The notes under the pieces: generated by a model
The model's input: only the letters and a program-made list of their open reading frames with translations
What the model was told of the DNA's origin: nothing
Databases searched by the model: none
Program-made: the position numbers and the translations under genes
Shown here: positions 19,229 to 29,340 of the stretch, piece by piece
Numbering within the stretch: the stretch's first letter is position 1
How the letters are laid out: each line of letters starts with the position of its first letter
Assembly: GCF_013823385.1 (NCBI RefSeq)
Contig: NZ_PNMA01000011.1
Location: 1 to 64,000, forward strand
Source of the DNA: Hyphomonas sp.
GTDB taxonomy: Bacteria; Pseudomonadota; Alphaproteobacteria; Caulobacterales; Hyphomonadaceae
Reading direction: 5' to 3'
Length of the DNA: 64,000 bases

Positions 19229-20188
19229 ATGGCCTATGAAACACGATGGGGCAAAGCGCCCCGGTCCGGCTCAAACCTCAACGGGGTCGGCAAGGTCAAG
19301 AACGGTAAGTTCGAGAGTGATTTTTTCACGGTCGACTGTCTTGATTTCGAGTTCGAGAAGAAGGTGGTGCGCTACGTGGCGTCGAACCGTCTCGCGGCGA
19401 AGCGTGTGCACTCCCTGATGACCAAGGAGCCAACCACGATCCCTTGGCTTGAAACTTTCACGCAGGACGATGTCTTTTTCGACATTGGCGCCAATGTGGG
19501 GATGTATTCCATCTATGCGTCGGCTGTTACGGGCTGCCGCACGTATGGATTTGAACCTGAGGCCCTCAACTATGGTGAGCTGAACAAGAACATCTTCATC
19601 AACCGCCTGCACGACCGGGTGACGGCCTATAACATTGCGATCAGCAATGAAGTGCGCGTGGGCGAATTGTTCCTTGGGGCTTTCGGATACTCATACTCGC
19701 ACCACGACTTCAACGAGAGCACCTGGTCGGGCGATCACTATTTCGGTGACAAGGCGACCAAGATGAATGAGCGTCTGCATCAGGGGTGCGTCTCTCTGCC
19801 GGTGGATGATCTGGTACTCAAGCACGGACTGCCTCAGCCCAACCATATCAAGATCGACGTGGATGGCCTGGAAGACCGGGTGTTCGCAGGGATGCGCCAG
19901 GTGCTGCGCGCGCCGGAGCTCAAATCGGTTCTGATCGAGATCGACTTCCAGCATGATAAATGCTCAGCCATCATCGACGAGATGCTTGCCGATGGCTGGC
20001 GCTATTCTCTTGCGCAGCTGCGGACCAACAGGAAGATGATCTTCTCCGAAGAAGATATCGTCCGCATGCGTGCAAAAAAGAAGGGTGGCCTGAACTACAT
20101 CTTCTTCAAGGATGAGTTCTACGACCAGTACTTCGAGCAGTTCCTGAAGGACTATGATCCGCCGATGAAGGCCAAAGCCGGGGCTTGA
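19229..20188 (+). CDS. FkbM family methyltransferase
   Basis: DVFFDIGANVGMYSIYAS, YGFEPEALNYGELNKNI, HIKIDVDGLEDRVFAGM. Confidence 0.9.
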   Translation: MAYETRWGKAPRSGSNLNGVGKVKNGKFESDFFTVDCLDFEFEKKVVRYVASNRLAAKRVHSLMTKEPTTIPWLETFTQDDVFFDIGANVGMYSIYASAVTGCRTYGFEPEALNYGELNKNIFINRLHDRVTAYNIAISNEVRVGELFLGAFGYSYSHHDFNESTWSGDHYFGDKATKMNERLHQGCVSLPVDDLVLKHGLPQPNHIKIDVDGLEDRVFAGMRQVLRAPELKSVLIEIDFQHDKCSAIIDEMLADGWRYSLAQLRTNRKMIFSEEDIVRMRAKKKGGLNYIFFKDEFYDQYFEQFLKDYDPPMKAKAGA

Positions 20189-20208
20189 TCCCCGGCCGGT
20201 GCGCAGCT

Positions 20209-21291
20209 TCAGGATTTCAGCGCAAACGCGAAATCCTTGGAGTTGCGCTTATAGTAGATCGCATAGTCGCTGAAGCCGAGCTTCTCTACGCAATGACGGA
20301 GCATGGTCGTTGCCAGCACGTTGTCATAGACATGAACGTGAATGGAGAATGCCTGCTCCATGAGTTTCTCGGCAACCTTGCCGGGGTCTCGTTCATGCGG
20401 CCGGTGTGATGCTGCCCAGTGATGAAACGCTTCCGGCGGTGTATGAAAGCTGCCGGTAGCTTCCTCGGAGATCAGCTGTTGCAGCGTGGTGGGAGGAAGG
20501 ACAAAATCCTTCGTGCCGTCCAGGCATGGCACGACGCCGAGAACATACCCCCCCTTGCGGAGCTTCTGACGCCAGTGGGCAAGATGCCCGAGCGGATTGT
20601 AAAGGTGTTCGAGCACGTGACTGGAGAAGATGAAATCAAGTGAGCCATCTTCGACCGGCAGGTTACTGGCTTTGCCGATGATGTAGTTGTCTGCGCTCCA
20701 GGCATCGTCGGAGACATCCGGCTTGTAGGTCTTCAGCCAGTCTTCGGCGCCTTTTTCTTCGATATACTGAACCGAAACACCCGGTCCGTTATGAATCTGA
20801 GGACGTGGGCCGGGCCCGATCTCGATCCCGGTGCCCTTTGCCAGCTTGTAAAGAGGCGTGCGATCAACGCGCCGGCTGGTGATCAACGAGACCGAGCCGC
20901 CTGTAGAGCGGCAGTCGATAATGATATCGCTGGCCGCAAACGGATCATCCAGTTCCAGAGAAGACGGAAAGAGCACAGGCACTTGCTTTCCCGGCTCCAG
21001 CTTTATCTTGCGCGTGCTCCGGCTGTGACCATCGGTCAACGAAACTTCGAGCGTTGCGCCGTGCACATTCAGCAGGGAGGATTCCAGAATGGCAGCCCAG
21101 CCTATTTCGTCTGTGCCGCTCTTGATATGCGGCGCGCGGGCGCCGCCCTTGATGGTCAGACGGGATTCCTTGGACGCGGGAAACCGGATGCCCAGAGCGA
21201 CCTCTCCCTGCAGCTTTGTGCGCATGGGCTCGATCCCCTCGGACATCTCGATCGCCCAGTGTTTGACGTCCACAAGATAGTGCAGATTCAT
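20209..21291 (-). CDS. Class I SAM-dependent methyltransferase (Methyltransf_11-like C-terminal domain)
   Basis: LPVEDGSLDFIFSSHVLEHLYNPLGHLAHWRQKLRKGG; start MNLHYL. Confidence 0.75.
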   Translation of the reverse strand: MNLHYLVDVKHWAIEMSEGIEPMRTKLQGEVALGIRFPASKESRLTIKGGARAPHIKSGTDEIGWAAILESSLLNVHGATLEVSLTDGHSRSTRKIKLEPGKQVPVLFPSSLELDDPFAASDIIIDCRSTGGSVSLITSRRVDRTPLYKLAKGTGIEIGPGPRPQIHNGPGVSVQYIEEKGAEDWLKTYKPDVSDDAWSADNYIIGKASNLPVEDGSLDFIFSSHVLEHLYNPLGHLAHWRQKLRKGGYVLGVVPCLDGTKDFVLPPTTLQQLISEEATGSFHTPPEAFHHWAASHRPHERDPGKVAEKLMEQAFSIHVHVYDNVLATTMLRHCVEKLGFSDYAIYYKRNSKDFAFALKS

Positions 21292-21404
21292 GGAAGATCC
21301 TTGAGGGTAGGCTGCATATCTACGCAGGCGGGATTCTGGTGGGAAGGAAGCCGATCTTGCCCCGCAATGCAAGGCCGCAGCGGCACCTCCTTTCCGCGCT
21401 GGCC

Positions 21405-22748
21405 TCACAGTTCGGCATCGGCTGCCCAGCCGCCATTGATGCGGTAGGACAGGCCTTCCGTCACGCTGGCTGAGACTTCGATGATCAGTTGCGTTTCGGT
21501 GCGCACTTCAAGGGTCGTGGAGCTGCCATTGATCCAGCTGCCGCCACTGCGGATATTCCATATTGCATCGGCGCCAGCGGCATAGGCGCCTCGGAAGAAC
21601 GCCACGTCCGGCGGCCGGCGCATTGCCACCGGCAAGTCTACGATCAGCCTTGCAGCGGTTGCCGAGACAGCCGCAACGAAGGCTTGCGCCGTGCTTTCCC
21701 CCGCCACGAGGGGTGCGCCGGAACCAAATCCCTGCACACGGAAAAAACGCTGTGCCAGCAGCATTTCGAGGGCCGCCGGCCGTGGCGGCGCGGGTATGGG
21801 GGTGAAGCCTGCCTGCAACGTCGCTGAGGTGATCTCCAGCCAATCATCCGCCGCAGCAATATCCGGGGCCGTCACGCGCAGGCGCACAGCGAGCTGTGTA
21901 GCGTCCGATGGTACGACGCCAGACACAAAATGCTCTACGAACCCGCTGGCAATTGCCGGCAGAGCGGCACTGGCAATGACCTGCTGCCCGGTCCAGCCGG
22001 TTGACGCCAGCAGCGCGGCGCCCTGATCGGCCCCCCGGCCGGTGATGATTTCAAGGGTGACGGTTCTGCCTTCAAAACCGGCTCCACACCGAAGGCGGAT
22101 GGCAGCGCAGACCGGTTCGCCGGCGAGGCAGGCGCTTGCCTGACTTTCAAGCGCCTGCAGAAAATGAACTTCCCCCGCTGCGGCTTGCCCGAGCGGCCGC
22201 GTCAGGCGTGCTGCATCCGGGGTTTGGGGCATGCCTGTTGCCACCCGGGTGACCGCGAGGCCATGGGCGGGAGCTGTCTGGATAACCGCCCACCTGTCCG
22301 CTGTGTAGCTGGCTGTTCCGGCGGTGGCGGGCAGCGTCAAGGCAGTCCCGCGTTGCCACAACTGGAACGCACCGTTGAGCAGATGATTCTCTGCAGAGCG
22401 CGGCGCAACGGCTTTCCAGCTGCTGCCATCGAAGAAGACCGGCGCGGCTTCGTCAATTACCAGGGCCTGCCAGCCTGCCCGGGGTGTGTAAGCCTGCCAG
22501 ACCCCATCCTCCCAGACAACGAGGGTGTGTTCCGGAAGCGCGCCCCAACTGGTCCCTGACCGGGCCGCATTGAGGATATAGGCGTCACCCGGCGCGGGCG
22601 TCGCGGGCTGCTCATAAATGCTGCGTGATTGAACATGCATCTGGGCCAAAGCGTCGAGCTGACGGAGCGCCGAGTTCAGGGTCACGTGCTTCTGCGCCTG
22701 ATTCGATTGCAGGTATGGAAGGCCAAGGCGGGGGGAGAAATCAGTCAC
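21405..22748 (-). CDS. DUF2793 domain-containing protein (phage/GTA-associated family)
   Basis: LPYLQSNQAQKHVTLNSALRQLDALAQ ... PGDAYILNAARSGTSWG ... WQALVIDEAAPVFFDGSSWKAV. Confidence 0.85.
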   Translation of the reverse strand: MTDFSPRLGLPYLQSNQAQKHVTLNSALRQLDALAQMHVQSRSIYEQPATPAPGDAYILNAARSGTSWGALPEHTLVVWEDGVWQAYTPRAGWQALVIDEAAPVFFDGSSWKAVAPRSAENHLLNGAFQLWQRGTALTLPATAGTASYTADRWAVIQTAPAHGLAVTRVATGMPQTPDAARLTRPLGQAAAGEVHFLQALESQASACLAGEPVCAAIRLRCGAGFEGRTVTLEIITGRGADQGAALLASTGWTGQQVIASAALPAIASGFVEHFVSGVVPSDATQLAVRLRVTAPDIAAADDWLEITSATLQAGFTPIPAPPRPAALEMLLAQRFFRVQGFGSGAPLVAGESTAQAFVAAVSATAARLIVDLPVAMRRPPDVAFFRGAYAAGADAIWNIRSGGSWINGSSTTLEVRTETQLIIEVSASVTEGLSYRINGGWAADAEL

Positions 22749-22996
22749 GTTGGGTTTCCTTCGATTGGGCCCTTGAGACTAAGGCGGCCTGCCATTCCGC
22801 TGGATTGACCCTTGCTTATCCTTCATGCGGCGCCCGTACCGGCGCCAGAAAGCGGCACGCCTGGCAGCAGGATAAGGGCGGTGATCTGCGCAGAATGCAG
22901 GCGCCAGGCCCTGCAAGCAGCGCGGGTGCTTGTCCTGCTTTCCGATTGCAGCGATTATCGGCCTCAACATCCCGTTGGCAGGCCGGAGGCTTCCAG

Positions 22997-23938
22997 TTGA
23001 GTTCACCAGATCGCCCTTCGCCGCCGCAAAGCGCGCCGGAACAGCCTGTGCGGGTCTATGTTGGGACCGACCGCTCCCAGGAAATTGCCTTCAGAGTGCT
23101 GGGCGCTTCCATCAGGCGCCGTACCCGCCTTCAAGTGGAGGTGCACTCTTTGGGAGGGCTCAACCTGCCTCAGCCGCCAGACCCGGCGCACCGTGCCCGG
23201 ACGGGTTTTTCATTTGCGCGATTTGCCATCCCCGAACTGGCAGGCCGAACCGGCCGCGCGATCTACCTGGACGCGGACATGCTGGTGCTGAAGGATATCG
23301 CAGAGCTGTGGAGTTTGCCTTTGGGTGAGGCCAAGGCGGCCTGCCAGGAAGAGCTTCCAGAGGGGATCGCCAGAACAGCGCCTGTTCCGGGCGCGCGCCG
23401 GCGCAAGCAGTGCTCCGTCATGGTGCTTGATTGCGCGCGGCTGGACTGGGATGCGCCCGCCATCATTTCAGGCCTCGGCCCCCGCTATACGTATGAGCAG
23501 CTGATGGGTGATTTGTGCATCCTGGCTGAGAATGAAATCAGCTATGGCGTGCCGACACGCTGGAACAGCCTTGAGCATGCTGACGACACGACTTGCCTGC
23601 TTCACTACACGGACATGATGACCCAGCCATGGGTATATGCTGGCAATCCCAATGGCTGGCTGTGGTCGCGGGAGCTGCGCGATCTTGTTCGCGCCGGGGA
23701 TATGGAGGCCGATTTTGTCCGGCAAGAGATTGCTGCGGGATTTGTGCGGCCATCGATGGCCCGCGAGTTGACCCTGCCGCTGGAAGGGCCGCTACCGGCA
23801 GACACAATCAGGGCGCATCTCGAACTTGACCGGAAAGCCGGCTACAGGTCGCATGCCAGTCTGCCTGCCACAAGCGGCCCGGCCCGTCTTGCCGGGCGTG
23901 CCCGCCGGATCCTCAAGCGCCTCCTCGGCACTGCCTAG
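22997..23938 (+). CDS. GT8-like glycosyltransferase, paralog of 7476-8396; TTG start proposed
   Basis: VRVYVGTDRSQEIA, AIYLDADMLVLKDI, HYTDMMTQPWVY; TTG at 22997 preceded by GGAGG. Confidence 0.75.
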   Translation: MSSPDRPSPPQSAPEQPVRVYVGTDRSQEIAFRVLGASIRRRTRLQVEVHSLGGLNLPQPPDPAHRARTGFSFARFAIPELAGRTGRAIYLDADMLVLKDIAELWSLPLGEAKAACQEELPEGIARTAPVPGARRRKQCSVMVLDCARLDWDAPAIISGLGPRYTYEQLMGDLCILAENEISYGVPTRWNSLEHADDTTCLLHYTDMMTQPWVYAGNPNGWLWSRELRDLVRAGDMEADFVRQEIAAGFVRPSMARELTLPLEGPLPADTIRAHLELDRKAGYRSHASLPATSGPARLAGRARRILKRLLGTA

Positions 23939-24044
23939 CGCGGCTGCGGAATTCACCCTCTGGTCTTGCCCCGGTGGCGGTAATCGCTAATCAGGCTTGA
24001 AAAGCCCGCCCGCGGACTGAATGCCCCCAAGGAGATTGATGCCA

Positions 24045-25145
24045 ATGACAGACCGGACAGCCTTCATTACAGGCGGCGCAGGCTTCATTGGCAGCCGCCT
24101 CGTGGCTGCGCTTCGGCCTCACGTTTCCCGTATTGTCGTGTTTGACAACCTGCATCCGCAAGTGCATGGCGCTGATGCCCAACCGCCTTCCTTCGGCGGG
24201 GAAACCGAGTTCATCCGGGGCGACGTGACCGATGCCGAGGCGCTCCGGGAGGCGGTGTGCGCCGCAAAGCCTTCGCTTGTCTTCCACCTCGCAGCCGAAA
24301 CAGGAACCGGGCAGAGCTATGACGAGCCAGCGCGGTATAACAACGTCAACGTCATGGGCACAGCCTGGCTGATTGAAGCGCTGCGGGTTGCCCGCAAGGG
24401 CGGGGCACCCAAGTGCAGAGTGGTTCTTGCAGGCTCGCGGGCTGTCTATGGCGAAGGCGCCTATCGCACGCCGGAAGGAGACCTTGTTGTTGGCCCGGTG
24501 CGCACGCCGGAAGACCTTTCTGCGGGCCGCTATCTGCCCGTTCTGCAGGGCAGGGGGGCATTGACCCCCTGTCCCACACCGGAGGCTCTTACGCCCGCGC
24601 CAGCCTCTGTATATGCGTCCACGAAGCTGATGCAGGAATACCTGCTGGAGCAGTGCGGCGCGGAAGGAGATTACGAAGTCGCGATCCTGCGTTTTCAGAA
24701 TGTCTATGGTCCTGGTCAAAGTCTGCGTAACCCCTATACGGGCGTGCTTTCGATCTTTTCCTCGCAAGTGCTTTCCGGCAGGGCGCTTGAAATCTACGAA
24801 GACGGTGAAATCGTCCGCGACTTTGTATTTGTTGACGATGTCGTGTCCTCCCTGGTGGCCGCCGGAACTGCGGAGACGCCGCCTTCGGGGCCCGTCAATA
24901 TCGGGAGTGGTTATCCGGCAACCATCCGTGAAGTGGCGGAGACCCTGCTGGAGCGTTTAGGGGCGACGCGGAGTAACTATTCCGTAAGCGGAAAATTCCG
25001 CCCGGGTGATATACGGTATGCCGTCGCGGACATTTCCCGCGCTACATCGCTTCTAGGCTGGACGCCGAAGGTCAGTCTCGATGAAGGCCTCACATCGCTG
25101 GCGGATTGGGCAAAGGAAACCTATGCAAGAGAAGGACGCCTGTGA
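24045..25145 (+). CDS. NAD-dependent epimerase/dehydratase, possibly dTDP-L-rhamnose 4-epimerase
   Basis: [62 protein letters not shown]. Confidence 0.8.
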   Translation: MTDRTAFITGGAGFIGSRLVAALRPHVSRIVVFDNLHPQVHGADAQPPSFGGETEFIRGDVTDAEALREAVCAAKPSLVFHLAAETGTGQSYDEPARYNNVNVMGTAWLIEALRVARKGGAPKCRVVLAGSRAVYGEGAYRTPEGDLVVGPVRTPEDLSAGRYLPVLQGRGALTPCPTPEALTPAPASVYASTKLMQEYLLEQCGAEGDYEVAILRFQNVYGPGQSLRNPYTGVLSIFSSQVLSGRALEIYEDGEIVRDFVFVDDVVSSLVAAGTAETPPSGPVNIGSGYPATIREVAETLLERLGATRSNYSVSGKFRPGDIRYAVADISRATSLLGWTPKVSLDEGLTSLADWAKETYAREGRL

Positions 25146-26029
25146 TGCAGCCTCATATCACATGGATCGCCAGCTACCCCAAATCCGGCAATACCTGGTT
25201 ACGCTTCATCATTTTCTGGCTGCATCATCGCCGTCTGCCTCACAGCTCGCCTGAACTGGACACTTTTGCTTCCAGCCGCCTGCCTGCCTATGTCGACGAT
25301 GCGCCCGATTTCTGCCGGTCAATTCGTCCGCGTGCGGCAGATTCGGATGTAGATGCGCCAGTTTATTGCAAGACACATGCTTCAGCTTCGGCTGTCAGCC
25401 AGCTGGGAGAGCGAAACAAGCAAGCGATCTATGTCGTCCGCCATCCGCTCGATGTCATGCAATCGGCGCTGAATTATGCCCGCCTGACGGGCGAAATAGA
25501 TCCTTCCGATGACGGCGTGGAATGGACAGAGCAATTCATTGTGAATGGTGGAAACCCTCTCTGGTTCAACGCGGACTACGCCACAGGGGCCTGGGCGGGC
25601 AATGCGGAGGGCTGGTTTCTGTCGCCGCCGATGCCCACGCTGTTTGTAAAATACGAAGACCTGATTTCGGACGCCGAGGGCAATATCAAGCGCATTGCCG
25701 CAGCGCTGGGTATTGACCTTGACCAGGGCACAGCGGCCGAATGCGCTCAAGCAACGGCCTTTGACCAGCTGCGGGCGTTTGAGCAGGCAGAAATATCGTC
25801 GGCGCGGAGCGCGGGTCAAAAAGTGGGGCGCTATTCCACCCCAGAACGCCTGAGGGCCGCAGAAAGTGGCGCGCACTTTTTCAACCGGGGAAAACCCAGT
25901 TCATACCGCGATGTATTCAATGCGAGCCAGCTTGAACGTGCCTGGGCGGTCGTTGAAAAGACCGCTGTCAAATTTGGCTACGCGTTTGAGCCGGCCGCGC
26001 CCGCAGGAACCGGATCTCTAGTGAAATAG
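25145..26029 (+). CDS. Sulfotransferase family protein
   Basis: WIASYPKSGNTWLRFII (5'-PSB loop), IYVVRHPLDVMQSALNYAR; TGATG overlap with preceding gene. Confidence 0.88.
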   Translation: MQPHITWIASYPKSGNTWLRFIIFWLHHRRLPHSSPELDTFASSRLPAYVDDAPDFCRSIRPRAADSDVDAPVYCKTHASASAVSQLGERNKQAIYVVRHPLDVMQSALNYARLTGEIDPSDDGVEWTEQFIVNGGNPLWFNADYATGAWAGNAEGWFLSPPMPTLFVKYEDLISDAEGNIKRIAAALGIDLDQGTAAECAQATAFDQLRAFEQAEISSARSAGQKVGRYSTPERLRAAESGAHFFNRGKPSSYRDVFNASQLERAWAVVEKTAVKFGYAFEPAAPAGTGSLVK

Positions 26030-26784
26030 GCCGGGTTAATCCGAAACCGGACATCGAAGTCGTCTCTCTCGCCAAGCTCGACATTCAGCACGATCATGTT
26101 GCGGCGTTTTCCCAGAAGGCCTGTGGCATGCACCCCGTGGAAGGATGCATCCGTTTTAACAAATGCAACAAGTGTGTTGGGTTTGAAGGGCGCGCGGGCG
26201 ACCAGATGGAAATTTTCCCGCTCCCAATGGTGAGAGGGAAAGGAGCGGAACTCCGGTTCGATCGGCGCATAGAACTCTGTGCCCCATTCTTCCGGCTGAC
26301 CCTGTTCCGCCAGATAGTAGAGCACGGTCACGACCTTCGGCCCACTATCCGTATGCGGTTTAAGAAGGAAGTCCTGGCAGTCTGACGTGGTCATCAGGCG
26401 GGGTGTTTCAAGGATGCCCGAAGCGTCAGATACTTTCTCGATGAGCCTTTGGCGATGACGGGTCTGGTCCCGGATGGTCTCCGCAAACTTGTCGTGCAGC
26501 GCGGTCAACATCTCGGAGCCTTGAAAGAAGCTGGCAATAGCAGACCAAACGGGGCGAATGGTTGCATCAAGCGCGGCGACGCCGGAATTGTCCAGCATGT
26601 AAAAGTATCGAAACTCGTGAGGAGCTTCATATCGAGTCATGTGATCCGTAGACGGCATCGCGGCCTGCAGCTCAGCGTAGCTTTCGCCTGATAGAAAATC
26701 GGGGATGACGATATGCTCGGAGGGAGCAGGGATCACGGGGGCCGCGCGCAGCGTTTCTATCGCTAAGGACTGGTCGATGATCAT
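25978..26784 (-). CDS. 2OG-Fe(II) oxygenase superfamily protein
   Basis: LKPHTDSGPKVVTVLYYLAE, FVKTDASFHGVHAT, KRRNMIVLNVEL. Confidence 0.75.
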   Translation of the reverse strand: MIIDQSLAIETLRAAPVIPAPSEHIVIPDFLSGESYAELQAAMPSTDHMTRYEAPHEFRYFYMLDNSGVAALDATIRPVWSAIASFFQGSEMLTALHDKFAETIRDQTRHRQRLIEKVSDASGILETPRLMTTSDCQDFLLKPHTDSGPKVVTVLYYLAEQGQPEEWGTEFYAPIEPEFRSFPSHHWERENFHLVARAPFKPNTLVAFVKTDASFHGVHATGLLGKRRNMIVLNVELGERDDFDVRFRINPAYFTRDPVPAGAAGSNA

Positions 26785-26934
26785 GACTACACTCCCTGCC
26801 AAGTGGCGGATTTTTGACGCCAGCAGCACTCATACCGGATCGGGGGGGCGCCCGGCAATATGTGGCTGAGCTCCCGGGAGCGGCCGGTGATCAAATCCCG
26901 TGAAAACAAGGAGCTAATCTGCTGTGCACCCTAT

Positions 26935-29340
26935 CTAATGCTGCGCTTGCCGGCGCGATGGTGTCGATTCGAGGGCACTCTGGATCTGGTCCAGGAACAT
27001 GTGCTGGACAGCTCGTTCTGCCGCATCGGTTACATCAAGCAGCGCAGCGGAAAGAAACGCCTTCATCCCGGTGCTCAGCTCCGCGACCGGCGTTGCGAAC
27101 AAGGCGTCGGAGGCATCCTCCACCGTATGGACGATCCTGAGCCCACGATACAGCGATACATCAAACTCCGGGGGTGCAAATACAGTAACAGGTAGTCCGA
27201 TCTGCGCGACATCGACTGTCACGCTCGACGGGGTTGTCAGTACCCGGTCTAGCGAGGCCAGCGCCGCAACGCCCGTCTGGCCGAGGTTGTCCCGGTTTGC
27301 CGGATTAATGATCGAGAGATTGGCCGGCAGTCCTGTCGTTTTGATGAATTTGACACTCCACAAACCTGCCGGATGAGGAAATATGACGAACTCGGTTTCA
27401 GGATGCCGCTCGGCCAGGGCAACAACCATCTCCTTGAACGAATCGCGGAAGCTGTCTGGATAGGCATGCCAATGCAGGTTTTCGAAAATTCCAACGCGCT
27501 CAGGGCGCCGGTCGCGTGGCCGGGTGTTCTGAAGTGTCGTAGCAAGCGATTCTGTAATTCTCCCGATGGCAACGCTCCGCTTCCGGATGGAAGGCTCGAC
27601 CCATTCCGGCAGCAGTGCCGGATCATTCCAGGTAAAGATTGTCTCCGAGGCTATTTCGGCATCTTTTGCCAGCGGGTCGGTCAGGGCAATATTGCAGAGC
27701 CCATGCTGCGCAGTATAGGTGCGCACTGACGCCAGCTTTGCAATCTTGGTAAGCCAATGGGGTACGGCATGGGCAGGCAGATTGGATTCTGAAGGACAGA
27801 ACAAGGCGGATGCGTTCCGCAGCCATCTGAAATCGGTGCGCCGGGTGTCCCGCCGCTGAATGAAGGTCGGTGAAATACGCCGCGCAATGAGATCCTCTAT
27901 CAACTGCGGATTCCGGAAGCATGCCTCTCGCGAAACGATCACGCCGGTTTCAATGCCTGACCTGCGCGCGGCATCCAGAACCGCCATGGCGATTGGGCGG
28001 TCGGTGGCATTGTTAATCAGCACAAGGAGATTTTCCCGGAGTTCCAGTTCGCCATACTGTCCGCGCGGTCTGACATATGGCTGAACCGTGTCGAATGCCT
28101 CTTCCCACAGCTGGGTGATCCTGTTGATCGGAAAGTGCTGATGCGCCGACGTTCGAAGCGTTTGAGCTGCCCTTAGGGCAGTTTCGCGGTCTTCAAGGCA
28201 GGTGACAATCGCTTCGGCGATGCCGGATTGGTAGACCCCGCTCTCCATCCATTCCAGGCTCTCGAGGGGCTCGGCGATCACAGGTGTGTTCTGCTCTAGA
28301 GCCAGCGTGACGCGATTGGCGGACTTGCTGAGCGAAAAGCTGTCATTGCCGGTTGGCATGATAAATGCGCGCGCTCTTTTCAGCAGAATCTGAGTGCCTT
28401 CATGGCTCCAGGGCACAAAGCGGGTCGGGACGCCAATCGGCTCTATCAGGTGTTTCCATTTTTCCTGGTCGTTGCTGACCACGATCAGCACAAAGGGGGA
28501 CCGGCGGTAGGCTTCCCGCAATTCCGGCGCGATTCTCAGGAGCGTCGCCATCCCGAAATCGCTGTGCGGCCCGCCATGGTTTCCAAACCAAATCAGGCTT
28601 CTGCGCCTGTCGTTCAATGCTTCGAGAAAATAGGGATCGTTCTTCGCCGCTTCGATATCCAGAGCCTTGGCGCTGCCATCTCCGTGAATGACGGTCCGGA
28701 AGGCTTTGCGCAGGTCCAGCATGGAACGCCGCGGATGGCGAAACGCCTTGTAAAGGCGATACAGAAAGTCCCGTGCAGATTTCAGCTTTCGTTTGGCGGC
28801 CGACGCTGCTGCCGCCTGCCGCGTGCTGGGTTTGACAGTCCGGTTCAGAAAATTTTTGCCAAGCTCGGCCAGTGCGGGCGTTTCGACACAGTCCGGAATG
28901 ATCAAAATCGGCGCCTTGAAACCATAGGCCTCGAACCGGCGCTTGAGATAGCTGCCCGTCGTTACGAGGGCGGATACGCGCGGGGCAATGGCATCAAAGA
29001 CAATCCGGAACATCTCATGCCCAGTCGCGCGGTAGTCCTGGGCGAGTACGTCATCGCATAGATCGAGAATGACGGGCACGCCCGCGTCATTTGCCTCGCT
29101 CACAATCCGGATAATGGCAGGATCAAGCCGCTTGACGATAACGATGGCGTCGAGTTCCGGCAGGTGTTTGATCAGGGAATCTGGCGAAGATGTAACAATG
29201 GTTTCCCATCCTTGCTTGTTCAGAAATGCTGCAGGATACACTAGGCGATAGCGGATGCTGGCGACCCCGAAGTCAACACTGCTGCATATCCAGGCAATCC
29301 GGCGCACGCGTCCGGAAAGTGTGGTCTGATCTTCGGTCAT
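26935..29340 (-). CDS. Two-domain glycosyltransferase-like protein (GT4-like N-terminus plus FENLHW-family C-terminus)
   Basis: YRLVYPAAFLNKQGWETIV, VPVILDLCDDVLAQDY; C-terminal half TAQHGLCN, VGIFENLHWHAYPDSFRDSF. Confidence 0.65.
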   Translation of the reverse strand: MTEDQTTLSGRVRRIAWICSSVDFGVASIRYRLVYPAAFLNKQGWETIVTSSPDSLIKHLPELDAIVIVKRLDPAIIRIVSEANDAGVPVILDLCDDVLAQDYRATGHEMFRIVFDAIAPRVSALVTTGSYLKRRFEAYGFKAPILIIPDCVETPALAELGKNFLNRTVKPSTRQAAAASAAKRKLKSARDFLYRLYKAFRHPRRSMLDLRKAFRTVIHGDGSAKALDIEAAKNDPYFLEALNDRRRSLIWFGNHGGPHSDFGMATLLRIAPELREAYRRSPFVLIVVSNDQEKWKHLIEPIGVPTRFVPWSHEGTQILLKRARAFIMPTGNDSFSLSKSANRVTLALEQNTPVIAEPLESLEWMESGVYQSGIAEAIVTCLEDRETALRAAQTLRTSAHQHFPINRITQLWEEAFDTVQPYVRPRGQYGELELRENLLVLINNATDRPIAMAVLDAARRSGIETGVIVSREACFRNPQLIEDLIARRISPTFIQRRDTRRTDFRWLRNASALFCPSESNLPAHAVPHWLTKIAKLASVRTYTAQHGLCNIALTDPLAKDAEIASETIFTWNDPALLPEWVEPSIRKRSVAIGRITESLATTLQNTRPRDRRPERVGIFENLHWHAYPDSFRDSFKEMVVALAERHPETEFVIFPHPAGLWSVKFIKTTGLPANLSIINPANRDNLGQTGVAALASLDRVLTTPSSVTVDVAQIGLPVTVFAPPEFDVSLYRGLRIVHTVEDASDALFATPVAELSTGMKAFLSAALLDVTDAAERAVQHMFLDQIQSALESTPSRRQAQH

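Noticed and set aside
22625-22996. N-terminal extension of the GT8-like ORF from the ATG at 22625
   Set aside because: Non-homologous to the paralog, low-complexity, overlaps the 5' end of the DUF2793 gene; in-frame TTG with GGAGG is preferred.
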